The translations under genes were made by a program, and so were the position numbers. A DNA stretch of 64,000 bases from Ceratodon purpureus (lineage: Eukaryota > Streptophyta > Bryopsida > Pseudoditrichales > Ditrichaceae). Positions 23,472 through 35,294 of this stretch are shown here, in pieces (within the stretch, counting starts at the first letter, position 1; every line of letters starts with the position of its first letter). The notes under the pieces are model-generated. The model did no database searches and was not told where the DNA came from. It saw only the letters and a program-made list of their open reading frames with translations. The DNA is taken from assembly GCA_014871385.1 (NCBI GenBank), contig CM026432.1:513194-577193 (forward strand). The letters are read 5' to 3'.

Positions 23472-23605
23472 GTCAGTGTACAGAATATTAGGACAAGATT
23501 ATATCCTGTTAACATAATTATATCCTGTTATTTTGTTTGTCAGTGTACAGAATATTAGGACAAGATTATATCCTGTTAACATAATTATATCCTGTTATTT
23601 TGTTA
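23472..23605. repeat. Tandem duplication, 67-bp unit, two copies
   Basis: A 67-base unit starting GTCAGTGTACAGAATATTAG is present twice head to tail (23472-23538 and 23539-23605) with almost no differences, so it is recent. Each unit itself contains two ATTATATCCTGTTA phrases. Confidence 0.9.
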
Positions 23606-23639
23606 GTGTAGTGTAGTGCTGCGTTTGCTTCACCTCAGC

Positions 23640-23688
23640 AGACATACATACATACATACATACATACATACATACATACATACATACA

Positions 23689-23775
<87 letters not shown>
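23640..23775. repeat. Compound microsatellite (CATA)n-(TA)n
   Basis: About 19 CATA units pass directly into about 29 TA units. It lies some 175 bases before the start codon of the OEP16-like gene. Frames giving Tyr-Ile runs across it are artefacts. Confidence 0.95.
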
Positions 23776-23780
<5 letters not shown>

Positions 23781-23948
23781 AGTACCAGTACAGTACGTAC
23801 ATAGAGGCTCCGTCGCTGGGGGCGGAGGGGGGCACTGACATCAGTCGTGTGCTTGGCTTGCACAAACATACATCATCTGTGTTCCTGCCTGCCTGCCTCC
23901 TGTGTGTGTGTGTGTGTTTGTCGGCCTTTCTGTCTCTCTCTCTCTCTC

Positions 23949-26256
23949 ATGGACGCCCGCGACATCTACGAGGCCGGCCCGCCCTGCGTCTCCCGCGCCG
24001 TCGATGGCTTCGTCCGCATCGGCATGGTACCACCCCCTTACTCCCCCTTGTCCCTGCTCTCCTCTCGATTCCTTTGCCATTCCTTCATTTTGTAATCCCC
24101 TCACCTGGGTTAGATTTAGGATGGGATGGGATGGGATGGGATGGATTGGATGGCTCTACACATTAAGCACGGCAGCCCAGGGTTTGGTGTCGCGGTTCGA
24201 TCTTTCATCCCTTGCCATTGGGGGAGTGTTAGATTGTGAGAGGGAGTGAGGGAGCGAGAGAGCGAGAGAGAGTCCGCGCGCTCGGGGGAGTTTTTGGTCT
24301 TTGTACGGGAAGAGTGTGGATTAGGGTTTGAGTGGGGCAATTCACATGGACGAGCAGTCCATGCTCGTCCATCTCTTTTGGGCTCAGCTTGGGGGCATTT
24401 GTACTGTGCTGGGTTACTTCACACGCGGGTGTCATTAAGCGGACACGGCGAGTTTGTGATTAGAGGAGAAGAGAGGAGAAGAGAGGAGAGGAGAGGCAAT
24501 CCAGGGTTTAGTGACGCATTTCGATGTTTCATGGTTTGTTTCATGGTAAGATTCTGACAATCAAAGCATGATGATAATAGAACTTTGCCGTAAGTTTGGT
24601 GCTGATGAGGATCCAATTTAGACAATGTTAGTAGCGGTGCGTATTACGCAGGTAAGACGACAGTCTACCGCTCTCAGTACTCAGTCAGAGAAGTATCAGG
24701 AGCACATGGAACTGTGTAGAATGCGGTGTAGTTGCAGTTTCTGCAGTGTCTTTTTTTTTGTCCTATTGAATTGTATTTTGGATGCTTCTTATACTGCGCT
24801 TTGAAGACCGCGAGTGTTCAATATTCTTTTTAATTGTTGGAATGAGAGTAATTTAAGTGTCGCTCGGTCTTCCATCGGATTGAGATTATTGTAACAGATG
24901 CATGATAATCTGTGGTCCGTCTCACTGTGAGGCTAGGATGCCTCTTGTCCGCTTTTGGTGTCATATTTTCAATGCCCATTAGCTTATTTTTTTCGAGTAG
25001 TGCTCGTCATTATACTTCTAGATGTCTTGATTGAGACCAGAGTGCAAGTCGGTTCTGAACCTATGTAGTTTAAGATCTGATTTCTTAGCATGCATATTGC
25101 AGGCAGGAGTTGCATGGGGAATGTTCATGGGATCCTACGATGCTGTTAAAGAAGGTACATTGTCGACCTGTCGGAGCTTGAAATTATTACGGTGTTGTCG
25201 TTGTTGTGGCTCTGTTGTCCATTTGTATCGGTACTATTTTCAATCATATAATTCACGATGGATATGTGGTTATTGTCTGGCTCAGGTCATGTAGGAACAT
25301 CACGGGCTTTATACGTGGTAAGTTGAACATTTGATCTCAAAGTCCTTGTGTATTCCCTTCCGGTGTTGGTGAGCTCTTTTCAAAGCTAAGGTTAATTTCA
25401 TGGTAATTTGAGCCTTTATTTTTTTTATTGCATTCACAGAGATCTGATCTCGCAACTTAAACGCATGTTGGAATGTGAAGACTTTCATAAGGCACCTTGT
25501 TTGCAGAGAAGAGGAATTCTGTTTTTTGTCTTGTACATAGGTGTAATTTTCAGTTGTTGCAAGCAGGCTGTTGCCGATAATTGATGGGCTTCTTTTTCCA
25601 CAGACGAAGTCAATCGCGAGGAATGGCCTGGGCTGGGGTAAGAATTTTTTCTTCTGTTGGTTTCGAAATGTCTTCTGATCAGTTCCAAGGATGAAACGAG
25701 TAGCTCATATATTTTCTTGTAGTTGGGAATATGTTGCACTTGGAATCTTTGAGTTGATATCCTCACTGTACCTCGTGGTACCATTAGAAGAATCCATCTG
25801 ATGAGAGTGTGAATGGTGATCCAGGATGTTTTGCAGGTGCATACCTGGGACTCAACTGTGGGGTTGAGTCTGTTAGAAGGAAGAAAGATTGGGTGAGGAC
25901 CCTTTTACACCTGGAATAGGAGTGAGCTTATTTTCTGAAAGTAAGGTCTGCAGGGAAGAGTTTTATACCAGGCTGGATATTAATGGGTTATTTTGAGTTC
26001 AAACGGTACCGTTCAATTTTACATTTCCAAAGGGGTAGTGCGAACTGAAGTGGACAATCGATGTGTTACATTCTGAGTTTGCTCTTTTTCTTTGTGGCAG
26101 ATGAATGCAAGCATATCAGGGGCCATTACGGGAGCACTTGTGTCAGCTCGAACCGGGAATGTTGCGAAAATGCTAGGCACTTCAGTGCTTGTGTCAGCAA
26201 TTGCTACTGCGGGGGACTTTCTTCGGCCTGCCCAATATCCGCCTACTGGTATATGA
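23949..26256 (+). CDS. OEP16-like protein, Tim17/Tim22/Tim23 (PRAT) family
   Basis: Members of this family form channels or translocase parts in plastid and mitochondrial membranes. Six exons with consistent phases (23949-24026, 25103-25154, 25286-25317, 25604-25637, 25837-25892, 26101-26256) encode 135 residues. The protein starts MDARDIYEAGPPCVSRAVDG. The PRAT signature regions are visible as AGVAWGMFMGSYDAVKEG, GTSRALYVTKSIARNGLGWG and GLNCGVESVRRKKDW. A Gly/Ala-rich last part follows (ISGAITGALVSARTGN). Four glycine-rich helices fit a small four-pass membrane protein. The order and the RRKKDW loop resemble OEP16-4 and related PRAT proteins; which subfamily is uncertain. (CT)n directly precedes the ATG. 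Confidence 0.82.
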
Positions 26257-27074
26257 TGCAGAATTATGAACCACTTTGCTAAGCGTAGTGCGGCGTAAGG
26301 CACGCAGTTCTGGTCCTTGCCACCTGAAGAGAGGCTTCATTTCATGGTGACCACAGTGCTTGCAAGTTGAAAAATGTGGTTTCCTTGTTGAGAAGCATGA
26401 ACTAGCTATTACACCTGAGTATCTGTGAATTTGAGCTTTAGCTGGACTCACGCTGTATTGTACGGGACTGTAGCTGGTTTTGAGAGTCTGCTTTCATGCA
26501 GATGTCCGAGTTGATTTCTACAGCATGAACAAATGTTACACCAAGTAATGTAACTCCATCACAAAGAGAATAATTTCAAATTCAATCTCTTATATCACTA
26601 ACGTCCTGTCTAGCTAGTGTTATTTCATGATGTGATCTGGAGAGATGTGAGTCGTAGACTGTTGAACTCCAATGGATTTACCTCTTCATCAGTGAGATAT
26701 AGTAGGGTTTAGAAACTGCTATTTGTGAAAGCCGTTTCAAGCATGATCTCTAATGCGGTGCTGTACAACAAGGTCATCTTCACATTAATTCGTGAAGCTT
26801 ATAATCTTCAGGAATGGTTCTTCTAAAATCATTCTTAAACTAGCAAATTCAGTAACTTAAAGGACTCAGCCCACTGAGGGTGTAGACTTCTAGACCTAAT
26901 CCCCAACTTTTGCACTTAGTTTCAGGCCGCTGTATTATACTTCTCAGCTTTCTTTGGTTCTGTCACAAGTGATGCGCAATGATTTTTAGTTCTCATTCTC
27001 TTAGGTGAAGGATTGCAAGTGGAAGTGTTTCACCTCGCCGGAGGTCTCTGATTGAAGTGTGTCAATCACAAGAA
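26257..27074. other. Intergenic region, 3' UTR and next promoter
   Basis: No coding sequence is supported between the two plus-strand genes. It probably contains the 3' UTR of the OEP16-like gene and the leader of the DJ-1-family gene. Confidence 0.5.
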
Positions 27075-28567
27075 ATGAGTGAACCAGCTGCAAAGGCTCC
27101 CAAACCCGCAGAAGAGACCGCAAAGTCTCCTGCAGAAATCCCTGAACCCGTGGAATGCACCAGTATGTGTCACAAACACAAATGCATTCCTAGAGCTAAA
27201 AAATCCCCGAAGCCTGCCTCTGAGGGTGCCCTGAAAGATGCTTCTGAGGACGAGAAAGAGGAGGAAGAAGAGGAGAAGATTGTGGTGGCCATTCCCATCT
27301 TTGAGAATGTGACGGCGCTGGACTTCGTGGGACCATATGAAGTGCTGCACCTGCTTCCCAATGTGGAGGTGGTGTTTGTCAGCCACTCTAGGGACTTGTA
27401 TGCCGCTGATCTGGGCATGCTGTCCTTCCACTCCACGGCCACCTTCGATGAGGTACCCTCTCCTGACATCATTGTCGTGCCTGGAGGTGGAGGCACTCGT
27501 GATCTCCTCACTGACGCCCCACTCCTGACTTGGATCCGCAAGGTAAATGCACTCCTCACCGAGCTCGTCTTTCGAGGAATACAATCGGCATTTTATAACT
27601 GAACATGCTCAGAAACTTGTGAGTACGGATTTACTTGTGTTTTCCTGAGGGATGTCAGGCACACGAGACGAGCTTGTTTACAACCTCAGTGTGCTCGGGG
27701 TCATTGTTATTAGGAGCTGCGGGAATTCTCAAAGGAGTGAAAGCCACTACTCATTGGTGTGTGTGGCACATGCTGCCCGACTATGAAGCCGAGCCTGTAT
27801 ACGCTCGAATTGTCCAAGATGTGATCAATCAACCTTAAATTCAATGGCATTTTCCATATGAAGTTAGTTTTTGAGTAATGACTTTTTAACAACAATGATT
27901 TTTAGTCGGTTGTTAAAAGTCATCGTTTGTGTAATGTTGCGTGTGCTTCATTAAGCGCTTCTTCTTGCAAGGAACGCTTTGAGCGAGGATCCTGCACTCT
28001 GAGTTATGCCGATGTGATATTTGCCTATGTGACTGGCAGGGCAAGATAATAACTTCAGCTGGCATGACAGCAGGGATTGATATGGCTTTGAGGCTAGCAG
28101 CTCTTGTCACCGATGAAGTCAGTGCAATGGTGGTGCAATTGATGATGGAATACGATCCCCAGCCTCCCTTTCACTGTGGATCTGTTGACCATGCTGCCCC
28201 CGAGATCATTTGCACAGCTAAAGACTGGCTGGAGAATCGCAATTGTTGGACCATATGCCCAGACCCTTTCTGTTTTGCTCACAGGTACCTATTTGTATCC
28301 CTGCAGAGTGACGGGAGAGAGGATCATGTGGGTTATCCTATAATAATAGTATCTAACTTCGTTGCAGTGAATAAGGAAAATTGACAATATTCGTAACGGC
28401 GAGTCTTTTCTGGTTCATGAATTCGCAGCGAAGTAATCCCTGACGAAACCACTAAATCTACCAATGAAGCAGCTCCAGCTCCGAAACCGAAGAAAAAAAT
28501 CGAGAAAGCAACTGTCCCTTCTATAAGAAAAAAGATTTGGACGGCACCGTTTATACCTGATGATTAG
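27075..28567 (+). CDS. DJ-1/PfpI-family protein, isonitrile-hydratase-like
   Basis: Four exons (27075-27542, 27659-27820, 28040-28284, 28429-28567) encode 337 residues in agreeing phases. The start chosen is the ATG at 27075 (MSEPAAKAPKPAE). The first 67 residues are a Lys/Glu/Pro-rich, probably disordered leader with a small Cys-His cluster (CTSMCHKHKC). The DJ-1/PfpI fold starts at KIVVAIPIFENVTALDFVGP. The conserved Glu89 (PYEVL), the PDIIVVPGGGG turn and the nucleophile Cys168 in TTSVCSGSLLLGAAG are present. GVKATTHWCVWHMLP and GKIITSAGMTAGIDMALRLA then follow, as in bacterial isonitrile hydratases and GATase1 regulators. A Lys-rich tail of about 45 residues ends in APFIPDD. Catalytic residues look intact; the substrate is unknown. 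Confidence 0.88.
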
Positions 28568-30155
28568 CAGTGCTGCCAAAGCAAATTGAGATCATGTCAT
28601 AGCAAATTGAGACACTCTTAAATTTACCAATGAAATGTCCGACCAAGAAGAAGTGGACATTCCTGACCACGTAGGGATTCAGAATTTCAGCCCCTCGACG
28701 TGTGATGGTGCACATGCAGACTATGCCAGATCGGACCTTGAAAACTCCGCAAAATCGACAACAGCTCAGGAAACTCCTTGATAATTTGCTACTTTGCACG
28801 AGAATATGTATAACTTCATTTCTGCACACATCACATTAATTCAAGTTCTCCGAACACCGGAAATTTATCGATGTCCAACAATGAGCCTCTACAAATTCGA
28901 TATCTCTACGTTGACATTTCTGAATTCGCTTCGTATAACATGCTATCATGCAAACCATGCAAACATGAGTAAACCACTCTGAGCCAAAGGAAACAAGGAT
29001 GCTTACATCGATGCATGGAAATCACCACGTCGAGGTTCGCCACTTGTCACTCATCCCTCGAGGTTGAAGCCTCTTTAATTTCCCTCACTGATTCTCCAAA
29101 TTTATAAGCATGCACTCCGGCTATGCCGTCGAGGCATCCTTATTTGTAGAATGAACTCAGCAGAGGCTTAGTACCCTACACAACAGAAACCAAAGGATTG
29201 GAGACATTGGATGTCGAGTCTTAACGATGCATGGCGTGTCTGCACTTTTTGGAAGAGAGAGGCCCATGCTGAACTCATGCCACAAATTTCATGCGAGGCA
29301 CGGGTTCCAAAATCGAGTACGGAGGTCGGCCAGGGCTACTATGTTGATCAATGAAGGGAAGGGAGACGTATCTAAAGTATTTCCATAAGTTATTAGGAAT
29401 GGTGCCGCTCATGCCGCGGCCACTCATGGCAGACGCCACTTGTACACCTCCTGCGGGTGCAAGCGACGGATGTGGTCCGACCAAGCAGGTGACAGTTGGA
29501 GGGCATGTCATTCGAGGAGTGTGGGGCATCGCCGGAGAGTCCAAGTCTTGTACACCCTGTTCTGCCAAGTGGCCGGTCTGTGGTGGGGAATCATGTCAAC
29601 AGTTGTGCGGGCTGATTTCCAATTTTTGCATGGAGGTGCACAGTGGAAGTTTCCGTTGGTCTGCTGGATGTTATGTTCTAGCGTCAACAGAGAGTCCACC
29701 CTGCATGGATAACTGCAGGACACGCACTCTTGTGAAAGATCAACCTTTGTCGTTGGATCATATAATTTCCTTTCAAGTAACTGCATCCGCCATCGGTGAG
29801 GTCGGAGTCGGTTGTATGCCTGCAGACGAGCCGAACTACGCAACGTGTATGAATTCTCTGTGTCGTGACATCTCTGCAGATTTGTTTCATTTCACTGGTC
29901 AATCTTGCCGTGGACTTGTATATATCTCAGGAACCACTACAGCCTATCGTCAGAATTAAGATTGTGGCTCTTGTTCACTTCGAAGCTCTAGTGTACAGAT
30001 TAGAATCCACAGTTGTGTGTTTGCATTTTCGTTCTGAGTTTTTTTAGATAGGAGCTTACAGTATACATTAATATTTTAAGAGTATCTTGAACGAGACCGA
30101 TCCGGGAGATTGAAATTGGATGCGGTGAGAATTTGCTAGTAATTTAGGAGCAACT
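28568..30155. other. Intergenic region with one unrecognised Cys-rich frame
   Basis: A 202-codon plus frame at 29351-29959 starts MKGRETYLKYFHKLLG and is rich in Cys (for example CTPCSAKWPVCGGESC). It matches no family I know. The opposite strand is also open for long stretches here. I leave it as an open frame, not a gene. Confidence 0.4.
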
Positions 30156-31296
30156 ATGGAAGTGGGGAACTTCTTGTTGTGTGCCGTGATGGGCGTTCTT
30201 GGAGGAATTGGTGTAGGGGTGATGCATGCGACTTTTGAGCATTTGTGGTATCACACCTTGGACTGGTTGCACCGAGGAGGACATATTCAGAGACTTGCTC
30301 CTCAAATCGATGTCACACAAAACCAGTACCACAAGGAGAGCTTTTGGGCTACGGCAATCGGCCCTATACCTGTCTCGGCAGCAGCGTTTTATCTTCGGTA
30401 AGCATGCTAACACCTAACCACGACTTCTCGATCATAAGTTCCCGAATTGCAATTACTGATCCATTAAAGTAGACTCTCTGCATGCATTTAGAAAAAATGG
30501 CACAGACCAGAATTCACTGGTTTCGCTTAACCTTTGCGCTGAAGCTACTCTGTCATGTACCACTTTCAAACCTTTGAGTCTCTAGAATATAAGGATTTGA
30601 AATTGCCCCAAGTTATAGCATTGAAAGCACTGTTTGCTTAACTTGGGCCGGGCTTGGTGCAGACATGGGTTCATAAGCCGGATGCAAGTCTCGAGCGACA
30701 TAGTAGGCAGCCTGCTCTTCACATGGACGGTAATGGTCCTCCACGACGCCTATTTCTTTGCAGTGCACACATTGATGCATTACTTCAAGTCTGTGTACAA
30801 ACAAGTCCATCAATGGCACCATGCAACTCATGGCGATTTGACGGTCTTCAACACCGCGTACGGCGACATCCTCGACGTCACCTTCACATTTGCGCCATTC
30901 TATGCGGCCGTGGTGGCCTACGTGTACTGCCAACCCACATGGAATCCCGTCGACGTCATGTTCCTCATGTGGGCTGTGAACGGCGTGGACATGATGGGCC
31001 ACTGCGGCTACAAGCTCCCTCCCTGGGTCTACGTCCCTGGCTCCATGGGAGTGCTCCTCACGCCGCTGGCGCAGCGCCCGAAGCATCACTATATCCACCA
31101 TTTGGATCCGAGATACAACAGATCCCTATATTTCACTTGGTGGGATAGATTAGCGGGTTCATTCCGAGAAGACCATCCCAAAGTTGTGAATGACATATCT
31201 ACCGCTTCAAATTGTAGTTCAGAGGTTCAAACATCTTTCGTGTGCTCCAATTCGGAGCAGTTTTCCAAAGCAGCAAACGATAAACAATTCTTTTAA
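30156..31296 (+). CDS. Fatty-acid hydroxylase/sterol desaturase superfamily membrane enzyme
   Basis: Two exons (30156-30397, 30663-31296; GT-AG, codon split after CG) encode 291 residues. This superfamily uses a di-iron centre held by His boxes to oxidise membrane lipids. Visible boxes are HDAYFFAVHTLMH (His108, His116, His120), HQWHH (130-134), the GHCGY site near residue 194 and HHYIHH (222-227). Hydrophobic segments near residues 8-25, 95-107 and 155-170 fit membrane passes. The N-terminus starts MEVGNFLLCAVMGVLGG. The C-terminal 50 residues are Ser-rich and not conserved. Sequence alone does not tell a C-5 sterol desaturase from other lipid hydroxylases. The endoplasmic reticulum is the usual location for the family. 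Confidence 0.88.
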
Positions 31297-32473
31297 TCAA
31301 GTCTAGGATATAGGTGTACAGATTCCTACGTAGAAGATCATCCACAAAGCAAATGCTATATTGGTTGAGAATGTGACTTGTGAGTTCGGCTAGACGACGG
31401 ATGTACTTGGTACAGTGAACAGAGTGTCAATATTACAACTTGTGCTTCTGAACTGTATATTGAACGTTCATGAATTTAGAGAACTGCATTAAGTGTAAAA
31501 TTTTATATGTCCTCGAGAGCATTGCATTATTACGCTCCTGGGGATCATTGCTCGAGTGATGTGCAGGATAGATTGCTTGCCAGTCATGTCAGACGATCGA
31601 GCACCGGATCATGTTGAAATTGAAATGCTTGTGCTTGTGTAGTAATTGTACGCATTGACAGGCTTTGGCAAGTTGGATTTGTTCCAGGACAATCATGCTT
31701 GCAATTACAGTAATAGATTTGTATTGTTTATGGATTCAGATATAGTAACGTAAAAATCACTCTTTAGGCCATCCGAATTCATTGAAAGCCCAAATTTGAT
31801 TTTGGATGCGACTCCGGGTACTTGTGAAATTGGCAGTGCCAAGAAAAGAATATCGCTATCTTCTGGGTAAAACGATAGATTGATCTATTACCTGATCAAT
31901 AGTAAAAGACTACTTAACTTCATGAAAAATTAATACGTTTCACTCATAAACTGGGTTCTACAGTTTCAACTGTTAGCGCCCTGACTTCTACAGTTGCCGA
32001 ATGTGCAAACAAGTGCAGAATGCATTGTTGTGCACAATAGCTCTTTCTTTCTGGCTTTCCCTCATATTTCCTAGAGATCAGCGCTTAGGTCCACAATTAA
32101 GATTAAGCAACTTCTTGAGTTGTTTGTACAAAACCCACTAAACAAGCAACGACAGAAACAACAACATAATACGATGCTAATAATTAAATAGAAGAAACAG
32201 ATGGGTTATCTGTGTCAATGTCATAATTGAAATTTCCCAAATGTGTTCGTACATGCACTGGTTTGCTAACACCTACAAATGACTCCAAATTGCACAATGT
32301 ACACGATCAACTCCTCATCAACTCATTTCCTAGCTAGCGCCACGGCTTAGAGTTCAGTTCTATACAAACTTGTCAATGTTTTCTAAAAAGACTAACAAGC
32401 ACACATCTAAGCAAAGTAACTCATAATGTACCAACTCAATGACCAAGAAAAAATTGTCGACCTTCATGAGCCT
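31297..32473. other. Convergent intergenic region
   Basis: No gene is supported. The genes on both sides are transcribed towards this 1.2 kb, so part of it should be 3' UTR sequence. Confidence 0.5.
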
Positions 32474-33169
32474 CTACTTAATGGACATAAGAGACAGCAT
32501 CTTCCGCTTCTGGTTGGGAGCTGAACCCGGAGTGCGATCTCTGCCCCATTTTGCAAGTGCCGGTCCAATGTCCTCACTTTCTTCACAGTCAGAGTCAGAT
32601 TCTGGATCCTCCTCATGTTGGCTCCTTGGAGATTCCTTGTTCACAGGTGCATCTGTTACTGGCGAAGTCGGAGCTTGCACTTTGCCAAGAGGTCTGTTGA
32701 TCATGTCTAGATGGTGCACGCACAAAGAGAATCCTAGATGTGCTTCCCGGGAGCAGTGCCAACCACTGCCATCGTAAAGCTTGCATATCTCTGCGCGCCC
32801 TTGCTTGCTCTTGCTCGCTTGCCCATGATTCCGGCCATGTTTCTTGGCCGGATCGTCTACAACTCTGCACGGTAGGTATTGCTTGTTGCCGATTGAAATG
32901 AAATGGCGTGACCTTCTGAGAACATTGGCTACTTGCACCGTGTGCCTGGCGCCTCCCTCCTTGAGACCAGGGAGCATTTGCTCCAGCATTATGGCCACCA
33001 CCTCGCTTGCAGTGAGCCCGCTCTTGCCGAGAGTATCGAAGACGTAGAAAATCGAAGCTATCAAAGCTTCTTTCGAGCTAGCAACGGTATTGATATATTC
33101 GGCGGTGTCCTGGGCTGTGAAGTTATCCTTTTCAATTTGGCGAGATCTGAAAGTTTGTGTAGAGCCCAT
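32474..33169 (-). CDS. WRC-domain protein, single exon
   Basis: An uninterrupted frame of 231 residues starts MGSTQTFRSRQIEKDNFTAQ. Near residue 129 it has a WRC zinc-binding motif, C-x9-C-x10-C-x2-H (CKLYDGSGWHCSREAH and on to CVHH), with Cys129, Cys139, Cys150 and His153. The WRC domain in growth-regulating factors binds DNA and carries a nuclear signal. A basic stretch precedes it (KKHGRNHGQASKSKQGR). The N-terminal half (residues 30-100) looks like a compact helical domain with LTASEVVAIMLEQMLPGLKE that I cannot name. No QLQ domain is present, so this is not a normal growth-regulating factor. The C-terminus is acidic (EEDPESDSDCEESEDIG). A nuclear regulatory role is inferred. Confidence 0.75.
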   Translation of the reverse strand: MGSTQTFRSRQIEKDNFTAQDTAEYINTVASSKEALIASIFYVFDTLGKSGLTASEVVAIMLEQMLPGLKEGGARHTVQVANVLRRSRHFISIGNKQYLPCRVVDDPAKKHGRNHGQASKSKQGRAEICKLYDGSGWHCSREAHLGFSLCVHHLDMINRPLGKVQAPTSPVTDAPVNKESPRSQHEEDPESDSDCEESEDIGPALAKWGRDRTPGSAPNQKRKMLSLMSIK

Positions 33170-34087
33170 TAAATATATCGTACACTATATCATTCACTTA
33201 AATTTCAAAGTATTCAGTCCATGACTTCACATCTAATCTTTTAGACTGCATGTCAGAAATTTCTAGATTGCAAATGCTATGACTTAATCGAAGAGGCTCT
33301 GGAAACCACTAGTGTAGAAATTCTTGGAGGAGAAGTAGGACCCATCAGTGAGATAATACTAATTGGGTCCATCATTCTGCTGTAACAACATTTCTTATAT
33401 GCTTGGAAACAACGTCGCAAACACACTCTAGCACATACCTCTTTTCAGCTTTCAAGCTGTGGGGTGTCGCCTCCTCAGCAAAGTCCTGTCACCCAACACA
33501 TGAGAACTTTGAGGATTGGCATGCAACGAAGATTATTTCAGCATTGTCAAGGCAAGCTTATCCATTCAAAGTGGTCCAAGAACCAACAAAGTCATACATG
33601 GCGGGCCTTTCAGCTTGAGAAACCTCAAGTGCAACAAATACAAAGACTGGAGTTGGTGCAAAACTTGGAGACCGGCAATCATATGGAAACCTAGGGCTTC
33701 CAAGATTCATAACTACACATGAGGCCAATACTCGACCCTCACATCTGCGTCCATGAGAAGGTGAAACTAGCCGTTAACTAGGTTACAGGATATATCATGG
33801 ATTTGGCGCTTAACAGCGATTTGTAACCCTTCACATCATTAGTGACGGTCATGTGTCAGCCTGGACTTGCATCCTCCACTATTTGCGACGTGGGTCTAAG
33901 CTATGGCGTGTGTGTTCAATGTCGGTACTGAACGACCACCGGGTTAACCTCCTCCCGTAAGAGAGAGGACAAGATTCATGACGAACCCACCTCATGAACC
34001 CCAATCATTGTCCATGTCTGCCACGAAAAAGATTAAACTAAGATCGTCCCACAACCGCCACACAAAGATCGACATTGTATGCTGAGG
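33170..34087. other. Intergenic region, no supported gene
   Basis: Includes the promoter side of the WRC-domain gene. Overlapping short plus frames at 33403-33722 have no recognisable content. Confidence 0.45.
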
Positions 34088-34805
34088 TCAGGTTGGTGTA
34101 AATGAGAGTACCGCGTAGCGCGTGCTCTTGACCTTGCGTCTCTTGGGCAGGAGCGGATTAGTGCGCGCTTCTTGCAGATCGTGACACGATTCATGGCCAG
34201 CCCCATCCCCGTGCTTGTCTACGTCGATCACCCCGTTCAGATTGTTCCCCTCCTCCTTCGCCTCCTGCTCGTCGAACCCCACCCACCCGTAACCAACGTG
34301 AGCAGTAAACATAAACACTTCGTACTCACGACGAAGATTAAATATTCATGGCTAACGCCACCAGTAGAGCACAACCGGACACCAAACTCATGACCATTCA
34401 CCCAACCATCTCATCACAACGCAGGCATTCATGGAGACCTCGACGATCCCATGAATCCATGACCTTGCAGACCACCGTCGTCACCGTTCTCATGACCCAT
34501 CCCTCCCCCCCACCACCGTCACACCATGTCAACAATGCACACAATGCATAGAACGCACCGACGCAAACCCGGCTATCACACAATCTCCTCAACCTCAAAC
34601 CCCCACAACTCTCTCGCCCTCCCCCTCCCCGCCATGCAAACCACCCAACCATCTCCATCCACCACGCCATGAAACCACCCAAACTCGACCTCATGAAATC
34701 ACCATCCATCACAACCATGAACCACAATTCCAATCACACCAAACACCACCACACCATGAACATATGCCAATCACCCTCTCCCCCAACCTTCTATGTCTAT
34801 CTCTA

Positions 34806-35094
34806 TCACGCTCCCGCCCTCCCCACACCCACCAGGCTTAATCTGGCCCCATTAGCCCATGAGCTCCCAGGCTCATGACGATGCAGCTTCTTCTGGCGCT
34901 TGTGCTCCAGACTAGCACCAGGACCACCCGCAGCTCCATTGCCCCCACCCGCAGCTCCACTACTGTCGAAACCATATCCTCCGCCCTCTTTCCGAAACAG
35001 CTTCTGGTACGTGCAGGTGATGAGCGTGTGCAACGGCGGCACGCCATCCGGCGCGACGCCCAGCTGCTTCTCCGACCTGCGACGGATTTTCATG
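34806..35094 (-). CDS. Possible gene: unrecognised Gly-rich N-terminal exon
   Basis: From an ATG at 35094 the minus strand reads MKIRRRSEKQLGVAPDGVPP, LHTLITCTYQKLFRKEGGGY, then a Gly/Ala-rich linker and SLEHKRQKKLHRHEPGSSW, and reaches a stop at 34806. The protein-like codon use, with basic and Gly-rich parts, and the (GA)n leader 130 bases upstream suggest a real first exon. A second protein-like frame lies at 34088-34318 (FDEQEAKEEGNNLNGVIDVD ... LLPKRRKVKSTRYAV). It could be a later exon, but I could not place splice sites that join the two. I do not recognise the family. Strong strand asymmetry (C/A-rich on the plus strand) inflates frames here. Confidence 0.35.
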
Positions 35095-35218
35095 GTGCGA
35101 AGGTGGAATTTTGGGCGAGGCAAACGGAGGCGCAGTGCAGTGCAGTCCCAGGTCCCCCACGAGATATGGCGATCATCCGCGCGAGCGTCGCAGATTGCGA
35201 GCACAAATGGGAGAGAAA

Positions 35219-35220
<2 letters not shown>

Positions 35221-35290
<70 letters not shown>
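35221..35290. repeat. (GA)n microsatellite
   Basis: About 33 GA units on the plus strand. They lie 127 bases upstream of the possible minus-strand start at 35094, so they would be (CT)n in that gene's leader. Confidence 0.95.

Positions 35291-35294
<4 letters not shown>

Noticed and set aside
23616-23869. Tyr-Ile and Tyr-Val-Cys repeat frames on both strands
   Set aside because: They are translations of the (CATA)n-(TA)n microsatellite.
29351-29959. 202-codon Cys-rich plus frame as a gene
   Set aside because: No family resemblance, overlapping open frames on the minus strand, and no splice or start context that favours it.
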